Positions 5,943 to 14,035 of a stretch of DNA of 64,000 bases are shown piece after piece. The notes beneath the pieces were generated by a model. That model saw nothing but the letters and a program-made list of their open reading frames with translations, was not told the origin of the DNA and searched no databases. The stretch spans positions 292,811 to 356,810 of the forward strand of contig NZ_WIBJ01000031.1 in NCBI RefSeq assembly GCF_009495755.1, in the 5' to 3' direction. How positions within the stretch are numbered: the stretch's first letter is position 1; the number at the start of each line of letters is the position of its first letter. The stretch comes from Flavobacterium sp. LMO8 (GTDB taxonomy: Bacteria > Bacteroidota > Bacteroidia > Flavobacteriales > Flavobacteriaceae). A program made the translations under genes and the position numbers.

Positions 5943-7046
5943 TTATTTTCTAAAATTTCTCCCTTTCCAACTATATTTTCCAAACAATGAATACACCGCC
6001 ACCGAAACACTAAAAAACGGATACAACAAACTACTTGCCAACACATATTGTAATTTCGATTCGAAGAAATTAGCGGTTTTGTAAATCAAAATAAAATCGA
6101 TTAGGAATTTCAAAGCAACGAATAGCATGAAAATGTTTTGGTCTAATAAGCTTGTCAACCAAAGTATAAAACTAAGTATCCAAGCCAAATTCCCGCCAAA
6201 AACCACAAGCGCTAGCAACTTTCCATAAACTGAAGAATAACCTGTGCTTTTCGAAGCCCAACGAACACGTTGTTGAAATAATTCAGACCAAGTTTCTACT
6301 GGTTTTGTTGCGACAATACTTTCTTTAGCCAATAAAAATCCAACTTTCTTAGGAGCAACTGAAACTGCTTTTTGCAATAAAAAAACATCATCACCACTGG
6401 CAATGGTTTCATTTCCTTGAAAACCGTTTAATTCCTTGAAAAAATGTTTGGAATAGGCAAAATTAGCACCGTTACACATAAAAGGTTTCCCAATTCCAAA
6501 ACTTCCAATCGTAGCACCTTGTAAACTCAGGAAATCTAAATTCTGAAAAGCGGATAAAAAACCACTTTTTGGAACATAACAAACGCTAGAAGCTATCATT
6601 TCCACTTCATTTTCCTGAATATATTGATCATAAATCGTCAACCAATCTTTCTGAACCAAACAATCTGCATCAGTAGTAATAATCCAATCATTTTTGGCAA
6701 CTTGAATCGCTGTTTCAATCGCATCTTTCTTTGGTGAATTTGATTTCCGTTCGTTTTTAATTACTTTCAAACTGAACACTAAATCCTGAACACTGAACAC
6801 TTCTTCTGAGTCATCATCAACCAAAATTACTTCCACTAATTCCTTCGGATAATTCAATAGCGAAATCGAATGCAATAAATTCGGAAGATTTTCTTTTTCA
6901 TTTCGGAAAGGAACCACAATGGTAAAAGATGTTTTTGGAGTAAATTCTTTTTTAGCAAAATGTTTCATTCGATTAAATCCATAAATCAGTTGCCCAATGA
7001 ATAGGAGGTAAATGAGAAAAACGATTCCGAGAATTAATTCCAACAT
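5943..7046 (-). CDS. GT2-family membrane glycosyltransferase
   Basis: The 367-residue protein has an N-terminal TM helix and a GT-A domain. Motifs in order are VPFRNE (about 46-51), VDDDS, TTDADC (the DxD metal site), SGDD, and QRVRW (a QxxRW-type acceptor motif). Three C-terminal TM helices follow. It should transfer a sugar from an NDP-sugar to a lipid or nascent glycan at the cytoplasmic face. It lies ten bases downstream of a flippase-like membrane gene on the same strand, so the two probably act in one envelope pathway. An AGTGTTCAGT-type repeat (plus-strand 6770-6802) is embedded in frame and encodes VFSVQDLVFSL after the DDDS motif. Confidence 0.88.
   Translation of the reverse strand: MLELILGIVFLIYLLFIGQLIYGFNRMKHFAKKEFTPKTSFTIVVPFRNEKENLPNLLHSISLLNYPKELVEVILVDDDSEEVFSVQDLVFSLKVIKNERKSNSPKKDAIETAIQVAKNDWIITTDADCLVQKDWLTIYDQYIQENEVEMIASSVCYVPKSGFLSAFQNLDFLSLQGATIGSFGIGKPFMCNGANFAYSKHFFKELNGFQGNETIASGDDVFLLQKAVSVAPKKVGFLLAKESIVATKPVETWSELFQQRVRWASKSTGYSSVYGKLLALVVFGGNLAWILSFILWLTSLLDQNIFMLFVALKFLIDFILIYKTANFFESKLQYVLASSLLYPFFSVSVAVYSLFGKYSWKGRNFRK
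6770..6802 (-). repeat. AGTGTTCAGT-family repeat inside the GT2 gene
   Basis: On the coding strand AGTGTTCAG occurs twice head to tail, and a third time after GATTT. The composition is the same as the inverted repeats at 8590 and 9035. It keeps the reading frame. Confidence 0.6.
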
Positions 7047-7055
7047 ACGAATAAA

Positions 7056-7982
7056 CTATTTTGAAGTATTCAATTTAAATCGCATCACGTAATAACTTCC
7101 AATCACTACGGGTAAAACTACGTTTAAAAACCACATCAAGGTACTAATGAAAATTACAATCCATTCGTTAACTCCGTATTTTCCAAAGAAAAACATCGCT
7201 ACACTTCCTTTTACGGCGAAATCTAAAAATTGAAAACTCGGTAACGAAGAAGCTAAAAAGTAAACCGCAGCAATCGAACTAATCAAATTTAGGTAAGGTA
7301 AATCTACATCAAAAACCAGAAATAAAACATAATACTGATGCGAAAAAATCAAGTATCGACAAACGCCAAGCAAAATATTTTTTCGGTGAATCTTCTTTGG
7401 GATTTCGTTGATTTTGTGAAACAATTTCTGAATGGAATAACCTTTTATTGTGATGTTTTTCGAAAGAATGGAAGCCATAAATAATACGATTGCTATTCCA
7501 ATTATCGCTATTGCCCATTTCCAATACCCAATTAAAATCAATCCAATAGTTCCGAAAATAATAGTCAAAATCATTTGAATTCCGTTGCAAATCAAGTTTA
7601 AAAATACCACTTTTTTAGTTTGTTCTTTTTTGAAAAACATTGCTTTTCCAGCGTATTCTCCCAAACCATTTGGTGTAAAAATTCCAGCTGTTAAAGCACC
7701 TAAAACTTGTTTACTTGCTTCGCCAACGGAAATCGGTTTGATAAAACTTACTAAATTCTGCCATTTTAAAATTTCGAAATAACGATTCGCAACACTAAAT
7801 AATAAAATAAATAGAATGGTTAAAATGGAAGTTTTTTCCAAAACCAAAGTCTGGAATTTACTCCATTCTAATTTTGAATTTTCTGCAATTTGGTTATAAA
7901 TAAAATAAAACGCACCAATTACAATCAAAAGTTTGATGGTAAAAACAAGGAATTGCTTAGCTTTGTGAGGAATTGAAATCAT
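7056..7982 (-). CDS. Lysylphosphatidylglycerol-synthase-type TM (UPF0104) protein
   Basis: The 308-residue protein has about eight TM helices and resembles the membrane part of LPG synthetase/UPF0104. Cues are the GALTAGIFTPNGLGEYAGKA loop (around residues 92-111) and SLPSFQFLDFAVKGSVAMFF late in the protein. Such proteins flip or bind polyprenyl- or phospholipid-linked substrates; the catalytic aminoacyl-transferase domain is absent. It is transcribed just before the GT2 gene and divergently from ruvC. The substrate is not known. Confidence 0.8.
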   Translation of the reverse strand: MISIPHKAKQFLVFTIKLLIVIGAFYFIYNQIAENSKLEWSKFQTLVLEKTSILTILFILLFSVANRYFEILKWQNLVSFIKPISVGEASKQVLGALTAGIFTPNGLGEYAGKAMFFKKEQTKKVVFLNLICNGIQMILTIIFGTIGLILIGYWKWAIAIIGIAIVLFMASILSKNITIKGYSIQKLFHKINEIPKKIHRKNILLGVCRYLIFSHQYYVLFLVFDVDLPYLNLISSIAAVYFLASSLPSFQFLDFAVKGSVAMFFFGKYGVNEWIVIFISTLMWFLNVVLPVVIGSYYVMRFKLNTSK

Positions 7983-8002
7983 TGGTACAAAGAAACGAAA
8001 AC

Positions 8003-8030
8003 TTTGAACTTGAAACTTGAAACTTGAAAC
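8003..8030. repeat. Short tandem heptamer CTTGAAA
   Basis: The unit (AACTTGAAACTTGAAACTTG) repeats about three and a half times between the divergent starts at 7982 and 8037. It resembles other TTGAA-rich intergenic repeats in the window. Copy number may vary by slippage. Confidence 0.6.
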
Positions 8031-8036
8031 AAAATT

Positions 8037-8591
8037 TTGGCAAACGAACGCATCATATTAGGAATTGACCCAGGAACGACGATTATGGGTTTTGGATTAA
8101 TCAAAGTAGTCAACAAGAAAATGGAATTTCTACAGTTGAACGAACTCATTTTGTCCAAATACGACAACCATTATCAGAAATTAAAAGTCATTTTTGAACG
8201 TACCATAGAATTAATCGACACTCATAATCCAGATGAAATTGCTATTGAAGCGCCTTTTTTTGGTAAAAACGTACAATCGATGCTGAAATTAGGAAGAGCG
8301 CAAGGCGTTGCCATGGCAGCCGGACTTTCGAGAGATATTCCCATTACAGAATACGAACCTAAAAAAATCAAAATGGCCATTACTGGAAACGGAAACGCCA
8401 GCAAAGAACAAGTAGCCAAAATGCTCCAACAATTATTAGGTTTAAAAGAATTACCAAAAAACCTTGATTCAACCGATGGTTTAGCAGCAGCCGTTTGTCA
8501 TTTTTTCAATTCGGGAAGAGTTGAAGTGGGGAAAAGTTATTCGGGTTGGGATGCTTTTGTGAAACAGAATGAATCGAGAGTAAAAAAATAG
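8037..8591 (+). CDS. ruvC: Holliday junction resolvase RuvC
   Basis: The 184-residue protein opens with ERIILGIDPGTTIMGFGLI, where Asp is the first catalytic acid. It continues with DEIAIEAPFF (catalytic Glu) and LDSTDGLAAAVCH near the C-terminus (acidic pair). RuvC cleaves Holliday junctions symmetrically with RuvAB. The best start is TTG at 8037, since no ATG or GTG precedes the conserved first strand. The stop codon overlaps the first bases of the inverted repeat at 8590, so the insertion described there lies right behind the gene. Confidence 0.95.
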   Translation: MANERIILGIDPGTTIMGFGLIKVVNKKMEFLQLNELILSKYDNHYQKLKVIFERTIELIDTHNPDEIAIEAPFFGKNVQSMLKLGRAQGVAMAAGLSRDIPITEYEPKKIKMAITGNGNASKEQVAKMLQQLLGLKELPKNLDSTDGLAAAVCHFFNSGRVEVGKSYSGWDAFVKQNESRVKK

Positions 8592-8620
8592 TGCTCAGTG
8601 CTCAGTTTTTAGTGTTCAGT
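8590..8620 (+). repeat. Left inverted repeat around the four-helix-bundle gene
   Basis: These 31 bases match the reverse complement of 9035-9065 at 30 positions. The unit is built from AGTGCTCAGTG and TTTTTAGTGTTCAGT. It overlaps the ruvC stop codon. Confidence 0.85.
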
Positions 8621-8642
8621 ATAATTAGTGTTAAAAAACAAT

Positions 8643-9017
8643 ATGAGATTTCAAGATTTATTAGCTTATAAAAAAGGATTTGATGTTGCAATGGAAGTTT
8701 TTGAAATATCAAAAATTTTTCCAAAAGAAGAAACTTATTCTTTAACAGATCAAATTAGAAGAAGTTCAAGAAGTGTAACAATCACAATAGCTGAAGCTTA
8801 CCGTAAAAGGGAATATCCAAAATATTTTCACAGCAAATTAACTGATGCTGATGCAGAAAATTCCGAAACACAAGGTTGGTTAGAATATGCTTTAGCTTGT
8901 AAATATATTACTCAAAACACATTTGACAATTTGACTGAAAAATCAAAAGAAGTAGGAAGATTAATAAATTACATGATTTTAAACCCAGGAAAATTCGGTT
9001 CAAAATCTGAAAACTAA
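8643..9017 (+). CDS. Four-helix-bundle protein (S23/23S rRNA IVP family)
   Basis: The roughly 124-residue protein (from ATG 8643; a GTG at 8628 is possible) begins MRFQDLLAYKKGFDVAMEVF. It has the family's DQIRRSSRSVTITIAEAYRK motif in the middle and a helical end with EVGRLINYMI. This is the family found in intervening sequences of 23S rRNA genes and related to the Avd accessory protein of diversity-generating retroelements. The molecular role of stand-alone members is unclear; they may bind nucleic acid. The gene is bracketed by 31-bp inverted repeats, between ruvC and hemW, as if the unit had been inserted. Confidence 0.9.
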   Translation: MRFQDLLAYKKGFDVAMEVFEISKIFPKEETYSLTDQIRRSSRSVTITIAEAYRKREYPKYFHSKLTDADAENSETQGWLEYALACKYITQNTFDNLTEKSKEVGRLINYMILNPGKFGSKSEN

Positions 9018-9034
9018 ATACAACTGTATCTAGT

Positions 9035-9065
9035 ACTGAACACTAAAAACTGAACACTGAGCACT
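9035..9065 (-). repeat. Right inverted repeat around the four-helix-bundle gene
   Basis: This is the reverse complement of the left repeat with one mismatch. It ends six bases before the hemW start codon at 9071. Confidence 0.85.
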
Positions 9066-9070
9066 TAAAT

Positions 9071-10204
9071 ATGAGCGGAATCTACATCCATATCCCTTTT
9101 TGCAAACAAGCTTGTCACTATTGCGATTTTCATTTTTCAACTAATTTGAAGAAGAAAGTTGAGATGGTTTTAGCATTGGCTAAAGAAATTGAAATGCGCA
9201 AAAGTGAGTTTCAAGATGAGATTGTAGAGACGATTTATTTTGGTGGTGGAACACCTTCGATATTACAGATTGAAGATTTGAAATTTTTGATTGATGAAGT
9301 GTATCGAAACTACAAAATAGTCGAAAATCCTGAAATCACGGTTGAGGCTAATCCCGATGATTTAACAGAGAATCGAATAATTGAACTTTCAAAAAATAAA
9401 GTCAACCGTTTATCAATTGGAATTCAATCTTTTTTTGAAGACGATTTGAAGTTGATGAATCGCGCGCACAATTTAGAAGAAGCTAAAAAATGTTTAGAAA
9501 TTGCCACTCAATATTTCGATAACATTTCTATTGATTTAATTTACGGAGTTCCAGAAATGTCCAATGAAAAATGGTTGCAAAACATTGAAACCGCATTGTC
9601 TTTTGGTGTGCCACATATTTCGAGTTATGCGTTAACGGTGGAGCCTAAAACGGCTTTGCATACGTTCATCCAAAAAGGAATCATTCCGCAACCTGATGAT
9701 GAAGTCGCACAAGAACATTTTCATATTTTAGTTGACAAACTTTCGGAAAATGGTTTCATTCACTACGAATTATCGAATTTTGGGAAAGAAAATTATTTTT
9801 CCAAAAACAATTCGAGTTATTGGTTAGGTAAAAAATACATCGGAATTGGTCCGTCAGCACACAGTTATGATGGAAAAAATAGAGGTTGGAATGTGTCAAA
9901 TAATTCACTTTATATCAAATCGATTCAAGAAAATAAATTACCAATCGAAATTGAAACCTTAACCAAAACCGACCGCTATAACGAATATATCATGACGGGT
10001 TTACGAACGATTTGGGGTGTTTCTTTAGAACGAATCGAACAAGAATTTGGGAAAACTTATTTGGATTATCTGAACCAACAAGCAGCAAAATTCATAGAAG
10101 ATCATTTGTTGTTTGTAGATGATAACATTTTAAGAACTACAAAAAAAGGAAAGTTTTTGAGTGACGGAATAGCTTCCGACTTATTTTTATTAAATTTGGA
10201 TTGA
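9071..10204 (+). CDS. hemW: HemW-like radical SAM heme chaperone
   Basis: The 377-residue protein has the radical-SAM motif IPFCKQACHYCDF (CxxxCxxC, around residues 7-18). GGGTPS, VEANPDDL and RLSIGIQSFFEDDL follow, as in HemW/coproporphyrinogen-dehydrogenase relatives. HemW binds heme and delivers it to respiratory enzymes; the CxxxCxxC-F form fits HemW rather than HemN. Its start is six bases behind the right inverted repeat, so its expression signals may come from the inserted unit or from ruvC. Confidence 0.92.
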   Translation: MSGIYIHIPFCKQACHYCDFHFSTNLKKKVEMVLALAKEIEMRKSEFQDEIVETIYFGGGTPSILQIEDLKFLIDEVYRNYKIVENPEITVEANPDDLTENRIIELSKNKVNRLSIGIQSFFEDDLKLMNRAHNLEEAKKCLEIATQYFDNISIDLIYGVPEMSNEKWLQNIETALSFGVPHISSYALTVEPKTALHTFIQKGIIPQPDDEVAQEHFHILVDKLSENGFIHYELSNFGKENYFSKNNSSYWLGKKYIGIGPSAHSYDGKNRGWNVSNNSLYIKSIQENKLPIEIETLTKTDRYNEYIMTGLRTIWGVSLERIEQEFGKTYLDYLNQQAAKFIEDHLLFVDDNILRTTKKGKFLSDGIASDLFLLNLD

Positions 10205-10294
10205 TTATTAACCACTAAGAACACAAAGAAAGCACAATGAAACACAAAGCTTTGTGGACTTAGTGAAAAACCTTGTGACCTTTGTGGTTAAATT
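10205..10294. repeat. Dispersed palindromic intergenic repeat
   Basis: Complementary words recur in inverted order: TAACCACTAAG and CACAAAG on the left, CTTTGTGGACTTAGTG and CTTTGTGGTTAA on the right. The element could fold into a long imperfect hairpin. I recall similar AACCACAAAGG-type repeats from other Bacteroidetes genomes. It has no T-run, so it is not a clear terminator. Confidence 0.6.
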
Positions 10295-11059
10295 ATGAAA
10301 GCAACCATCAACAACATACAAATAGACCTATCAAAACCAATTGATATTTCCATTCCATTAACAAACAATGACCAAAACCCGATTGCATGGTATCAAAACG
10401 CTCCTGAAATTGAACCTGTAAAAATGGGTGATTGGATAGGAAAAGTTTCGGAAGGAAAATCGTCTACGAATTTCAATAATATTTTCTTCAATCCGCACGC
10501 GCATGGTACGCATACCGAATGTTTAGGGCATATTACACGCGATTTTTATTCGATTAACCAATCTTTAAAACAGTTTTTCTTTACTGCGGAATTGATTTCT
10601 GTTGAGCCAAAAAAGGTTGGAGAAGATTTAGTTATTACAAAAGAACATATCTCGACTGCGCTCGATAAGACAAATAACGATTCAATTGAAGCCATCATCA
10701 TCAGAACCTTGCCAAATCCTGAAAGTAAAAAGCATTTGAATTATTCCAATATGAATCCGCCTTACTTAGAAGAAGCGGCTGCGATTTTTATTAGAGAAAA
10801 AGGCATTCAACATTTATTAATCGATTTACCAAGTGTCGACAAAGAACACGATGAAGGAAAATTACTAGCACACAAAGCATTTTGGAATGTAAAAGACGTG
10901 AATCAAGTAAATGAAGATGCTCGTTTTACTTGTACGATTACGGAAATGATTTACGTTAATGAAGAAATTCAAGATGGAAGTTATATACTGAATTTACAAT
11001 TCGCTTCGTTTGAAAATGATGCTTCACCATCGAAACCAGTTTTATATAGTTTGGAGTAA
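10295..11059 (+). CDS. Cyclase family protein (kynurenine-formamidase-like)
   Basis: The 254-residue protein opens DLSKPIDISIPL and carries NPHAHGTHTECLGHI (around residues 68-82), the metal-binding HxGTHxDxxxH motif of the PF04199 cyclase/formamidase family (here Glu in place of Asp). Later DLPSVDKEHDEGKL fits the second metal or substrate region. Members hydrolyse N-formylkynurenine or similar amides and lactones; the substrate here is not evident. A probable short operon partner begins eleven bases downstream. Confidence 0.85.
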   Translation: MKATINNIQIDLSKPIDISIPLTNNDQNPIAWYQNAPEIEPVKMGDWIGKVSEGKSSTNFNNIFFNPHAHGTHTECLGHITRDFYSINQSLKQFFFTAELISVEPKKVGEDLVITKEHISTALDKTNNDSIEAIIIRTLPNPESKKHLNYSNMNPPYLEEAAAIFIREKGIQHLLIDLPSVDKEHDEGKLLAHKAFWNVKDVNQVNEDARFTCTITEMIYVNEEIQDGSYILNLQFASFENDASPSKPVLYSLE

Positions 11060-11069
11060 GGAGTTATTT

Positions 11070-11462
11070 ATGAAAAAAATTTTTATAATATCGGGCTCAA
11101 TCATAATTTTATTCTTGATGTATTTAGCTTTTTGGTTTTATTCAGCTACGGATACCAAAAATGTTTATTTATCTGGTTATGTTTTTGATATAGAAACAAA
11201 TAAGCCCATTCAAAATGCCATAATCAAAGTAGAAAATCAACGTTATGAAAGTGATAATGGAATTTTAAATTACAGTGAATATTTTGGGAAAGATAATTAT
11301 GACTTGAAATCTGATAAAAATGGGTTTTATGAAATCAAAATCCCTAAAAGTGCATTCATAGCTATAGAAGTAAAAAAAGATGGTTATAAACCCGAAACTG
11401 GTAGTGATTATTCATTTAAATATATGAGATTTAAAACTTATTTAGAAAAAACTAATTACTAA
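11070..11462 (+). CDS. Membrane-anchored protein with carboxypeptidase-regulatory-like domain
   Basis: The roughly 130-residue protein starts at ATG 11070 with a good TAAGGAG ribosome binding site. An N-terminal TM helix (IFIISGSIIILFLMYLAFWF) is followed by a small beta-domain: VYLSGYVFDIETNKPIQNAI then SDKNGFYEIKIPKSAFIAIE. This is the CarboxypepD_reg/peptidase-associated pattern seen in many Bacteroidetes envelope proteins. The precise function is unknown. Confidence 0.7.
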   Translation: MKKIFIISGSIIILFLMYLAFWFYSATDTKNVYLSGYVFDIETNKPIQNAIIKVENQRYESDNGILNYSEYFGKDNYDLKSDKNGFYEIKIPKSAFIAIEVKKDGYKPETGSDYSFKYMRFKTYLEKTNY

Positions 11463-11486
11463 TTACTTTTCACTAATCACTCAAAA

Positions 11487-11858
11487 ATGAACATTCAACA
11501 ACTCTACGAATTTTGTCAATCTAAAAAAGGCGTCACTGAACATTTTCCGTTTGATGAAGATACTTTGGTGTTTAAAGTAGGTGGAAAAATGTTTTGCTTA
11601 ACATCATTATCCGAATGGGAAAAAGGAGCACCATCGTTAAATTTAAAATGTGATCCAGAACGCGCTTTGGAACTTCGAGCGGAATATGAAGCTATTGAAC
11701 CAGGCTATCATATGAGTAAAATACATTGGAATACGGTTCGTTTTCATGGCGATGTTTCCGATAAAATGATGTGCGAATTGATTAATCATTCCTACGAACT
11801 TGTTTTCAAAAGTTTAACGAAAAAAGTCCAACAAGAAATTCAAGAATTAGAGAATTAG
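11487..11858 (+). CDS. MmcQ/YjbR family DNA-binding protein
   Basis: The 123-residue protein begins MNIQQLYEFCQSKKGVTEHF. It has PFDEDTLVFKVGGKMFCLTS and GYHMSKIHWNTVRFHG, the hallmark segments of the MmcQ/YjbR family with a CyaY-like fold. Members have been described as DNA-binding, but their role is poorly known. A weak repeat (ATTACTTTTCACTAATCACT) sits in the 24-base gap before it, similar to one at 15281-15310. Confidence 0.88.
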   Translation: MNIQQLYEFCQSKKGVTEHFPFDEDTLVFKVGGKMFCLTSLSEWEKGAPSLNLKCDPERALELRAEYEAIEPGYHMSKIHWNTVRFHGDVSDKMMCELINHSYELVFKSLTKKVQQEIQELEN

Positions 11859-11962
11859 GCATTACTTTTGTCATTGATTTGCTACGAAGTTTTCAAAACC
11901 TTCTAGGTATAAAAAATAAATGTTGAATATTCAATTTTGAATATAGAATTTTGAAATAAATT

Positions 11963-12673
11963 ATGATAGACAACTTAAAAAAAATATTAAACGAAGATCA
12001 AGATCCAAAAGCTATTGAGAAAATCACGGCTAAATTGGAGAATCTTTTAATGTCGAACGAAGAAGTAGGCTATATTGCCGTTCAGAAAAAACCAGCGGTA
12101 ACTATTTTTCCAGATAGCATTGTGGTGACGAACAAACGTATCATTTTATGTAAGCCTAAGAATTTAGGATTGTCAATGGAATTCATTGATTACAATTGGG
12201 ATGATATTGCAGGTTCGTTTGTAAAAGAAGGTATTTTAGGTGCTGATTTCACCTTTACAACTAATTCCGATTTAACCCATACAGTTGATTATTTACCAAA
12301 AAATCAAGCGAGAAAATTATATACTTACGCAAAAGAGCAATTGGATTTGTTGAAAAACCCAAAAGTAACCACTCCAGTTGTAGAAGAAGTAAAAGCAGAA
12401 GCTCCAATTGAATCGCCAGTTCAAGAATCAGAAGTTGTAGAAGAAATTCAAGCGGAAGAAGTGACTCATTTTGCAGAGTTAATGCCTACTCCAAATGATG
12501 TTATTCGTGATACGGAAGTAGAAGCTCCAATTTCGGAGGAAAAAGGGTTAGCTCATTTATCGCAAGACGAATTGTTTGCGAAACTTCAGAACTATAAAAA
12601 ATTATTGGATAACGGATTAATCCTTCAAGGAGAATACGACAGATTAAAAGCAGAAATTTTAAAATATCTATAA
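11963..12673 (+). CDS. PH-domain protein with C-terminal SHOCT motif
   Basis: The 236-residue protein has a bacterial PH-like domain at about residues 35-125 (VTIFPDSIVVTNKRIILC, then a WDDIAGSFVKEG strand). An acidic, repetitive linker rich in EEVKAEAP-type segments follows. A SHOCT-like tail ends the protein (LQNYKKLLDNGLILQGEYDR, then LKAEIL). SHOCT helices mediate oligomerisation. There is no TM segment, so it is probably cytoplasmic. Function is unknown. Confidence 0.8.
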   Translation: MIDNLKKILNEDQDPKAIEKITAKLENLLMSNEEVGYIAVQKKPAVTIFPDSIVVTNKRIILCKPKNLGLSMEFIDYNWDDIAGSFVKEGILGADFTFTTNSDLTHTVDYLPKNQARKLYTYAKEQLDLLKNPKVTTPVVEEVKAEAPIESPVQESEVVEEIQAEEVTHFAELMPTPNDVIRDTEVEAPISEEKGLAHLSQDELFAKLQNYKKLLDNGLILQGEYDRLKAEILKYL

Positions 12674-12689
12674 TAAAATAGGAATATTA

Positions 12690-12724
12690 TTTGAAGCCTG
12701 AAATTCACGTTTCAGGTTTTTTTT
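12690..12724 (+). terminator. Terminator after the PH-domain gene
   Basis: AGCCTGAAA and TTTCAGGTT pair across TTCACG and are followed by a T-run. The same AGCCTGAA stem recurs in the terminator at 23080. Confidence 0.85.
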
Positions 12725-12790
12725 GTGTAACTTTTGTAACAGATAATATTCTTAATATGAGGTAACTTTATACTATAAAACTAAGATATA

Positions 12791-13993
12791 ATGACAACAA
12801 CAGTAGTAATAGGAGGAAGTTTCGCAGGAATGACTGCAGCCTTAGAGATAAAAAGAAAAGGTAAAGACCAACATAAAGTAATCTTAATCGATAAATCACC
12901 TTTGTTTTTGTTTATCCCATCATTAATTTGGGTGCCTTTTGGAAGACGAGATATTAAAGACATTTCTTTTAGAAAGGATGCTATTTTAGCTGAAAAAGGA
13001 GTTGATTTTGTTAATGCAGAAGCGTTAAAAGTAGATGTAAATAATCAAGTAGTAACAACAGAAAAAAGCGATTATAAATACGACCATTTAGTAGTAGCAA
13101 CGGGTCCAAAAGTAAAATATGATGTTGCACCAGGCGTTGCTGAATATACCCATTATATAGGAACTCCAAATGGAGCCATGAAAGCCAGAAAAGCTTTGGA
13201 AGAATTCAAAAGAAATCCAGGTCCAATTGTAATTGGAGCGACTCAAAACGCTGGTTGTATGGGAGCTGCTTATGAATTTTTATTCAATGTTGAAAAATGG
13301 CTTCGCGAGCAAAATATTCGTAAAAAAGTAGATTTATATTGGATAACACCAGAAGATTATTTAGGACATTTTGGAATCGATGGAATGCCAATGGGAGAAA
13401 CTATGTTGAAATCGTTCATGAGTATGTTTAATATTCACTATAAAACACAAGTTGGAGTAGAAGAAGTTACCGAAGATAAAATCAAATTGACCAATGGTGA
13501 AGAATTACCATTCAAATTCTCAATGTTGATGCCACCGTTTATTGGAGTGGAATTTGTAACCAATTCTCCTGAATTACATGCTACACCAACGGGTTATATT
13601 CCTGTTAAAGACAGTTACCAACATATAGATTATCCAAATGTTTGGGCTGCCGGAATTGCCGTTAATGTTCCGCTACCATTTACACCAGGAAAAGTGCCTT
13701 TTGCTTCTCCAAAAACAGGTTATCCAAGCGATGAAACTGGTAAAATTGTAGCCGAAAACATCATTAGAGTTACCGAAGGTAAAACAAAATTAAAAGAAAA
13801 AGCATGGGGTAGAATTCCGGGATTATGTGTTATGGATGCTGGTAAAAAAGAAGTGTTGTTATTGTCAACAAGTCTTTTTAAACCAAGAACTTTTGCCATT
13901 ATGATTCCAAATGTAATTTATGATTTCAATAAAGTAATTTTAGAAAAATATTTCCTTTGGAAAAGTAGAAATGGCTATTCATATTTGCCATAA
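12791..13993 (+). CDS. FAD-dependent pyridine-nucleotide oxidoreductase, SQR-like
   Basis: The 400-residue protein has an N-terminal FAD fingerprint VVIGGSFAGMTAALEIKRKG, LIDKSPLFLFIPSLIWVPFG, and a second dinucleotide segment at GPIVIGATQNAGCMGAA. Conserved-looking cysteines lie in NAGCMG and PGLCVMD, positions compatible with sulfide:quinone oxidoreductase. The hydrophobic C-terminus (IMIPNVIYDFNKVILEKYFL) could insert in the membrane. I infer an SQR-type flavoprotein feeding electrons to menaquinone; NDH-2-like activity is the alternative. It stands alone between two terminators. Confidence 0.78.
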   Translation: MTTTVVIGGSFAGMTAALEIKRKGKDQHKVILIDKSPLFLFIPSLIWVPFGRRDIKDISFRKDAILAEKGVDFVNAEALKVDVNNQVVTTEKSDYKYDHLVVATGPKVKYDVAPGVAEYTHYIGTPNGAMKARKALEEFKRNPGPIVIGATQNAGCMGAAYEFLFNVEKWLREQNIRKKVDLYWITPEDYLGHFGIDGMPMGETMLKSFMSMFNIHYKTQVGVEEVTEDKIKLTNGEELPFKFSMLMPPFIGVEFVTNSPELHATPTGYIPVKDSYQHIDYPNVWAAGIAVNVPLPFTPGKVPFASPKTGYPSDETGKIVAENIIRVTEGKTKLKEKAWGRIPGLCVMDAGKKEVLLLSTSLFKPRTFAIMIPNVIYDFNKVILEKYFLWKSRNGYSYLP

Positions 13994-14002
13994 AATTTAA
14001 CT

Positions 14003-14034
14003 AAAAACCCGATAAGTAATTATCGGGTTTCTTT
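14003..14034. terminator. Bidirectional terminator between convergent genes
   Basis: AAACCCGATAA pairs with TTATCGGGTTT around GTAA, with T's on the plus side. It serves the SQR-like gene and probably the convergent DUF4407 gene. Confidence 0.88.
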
Positions 14035-14035
14035 T

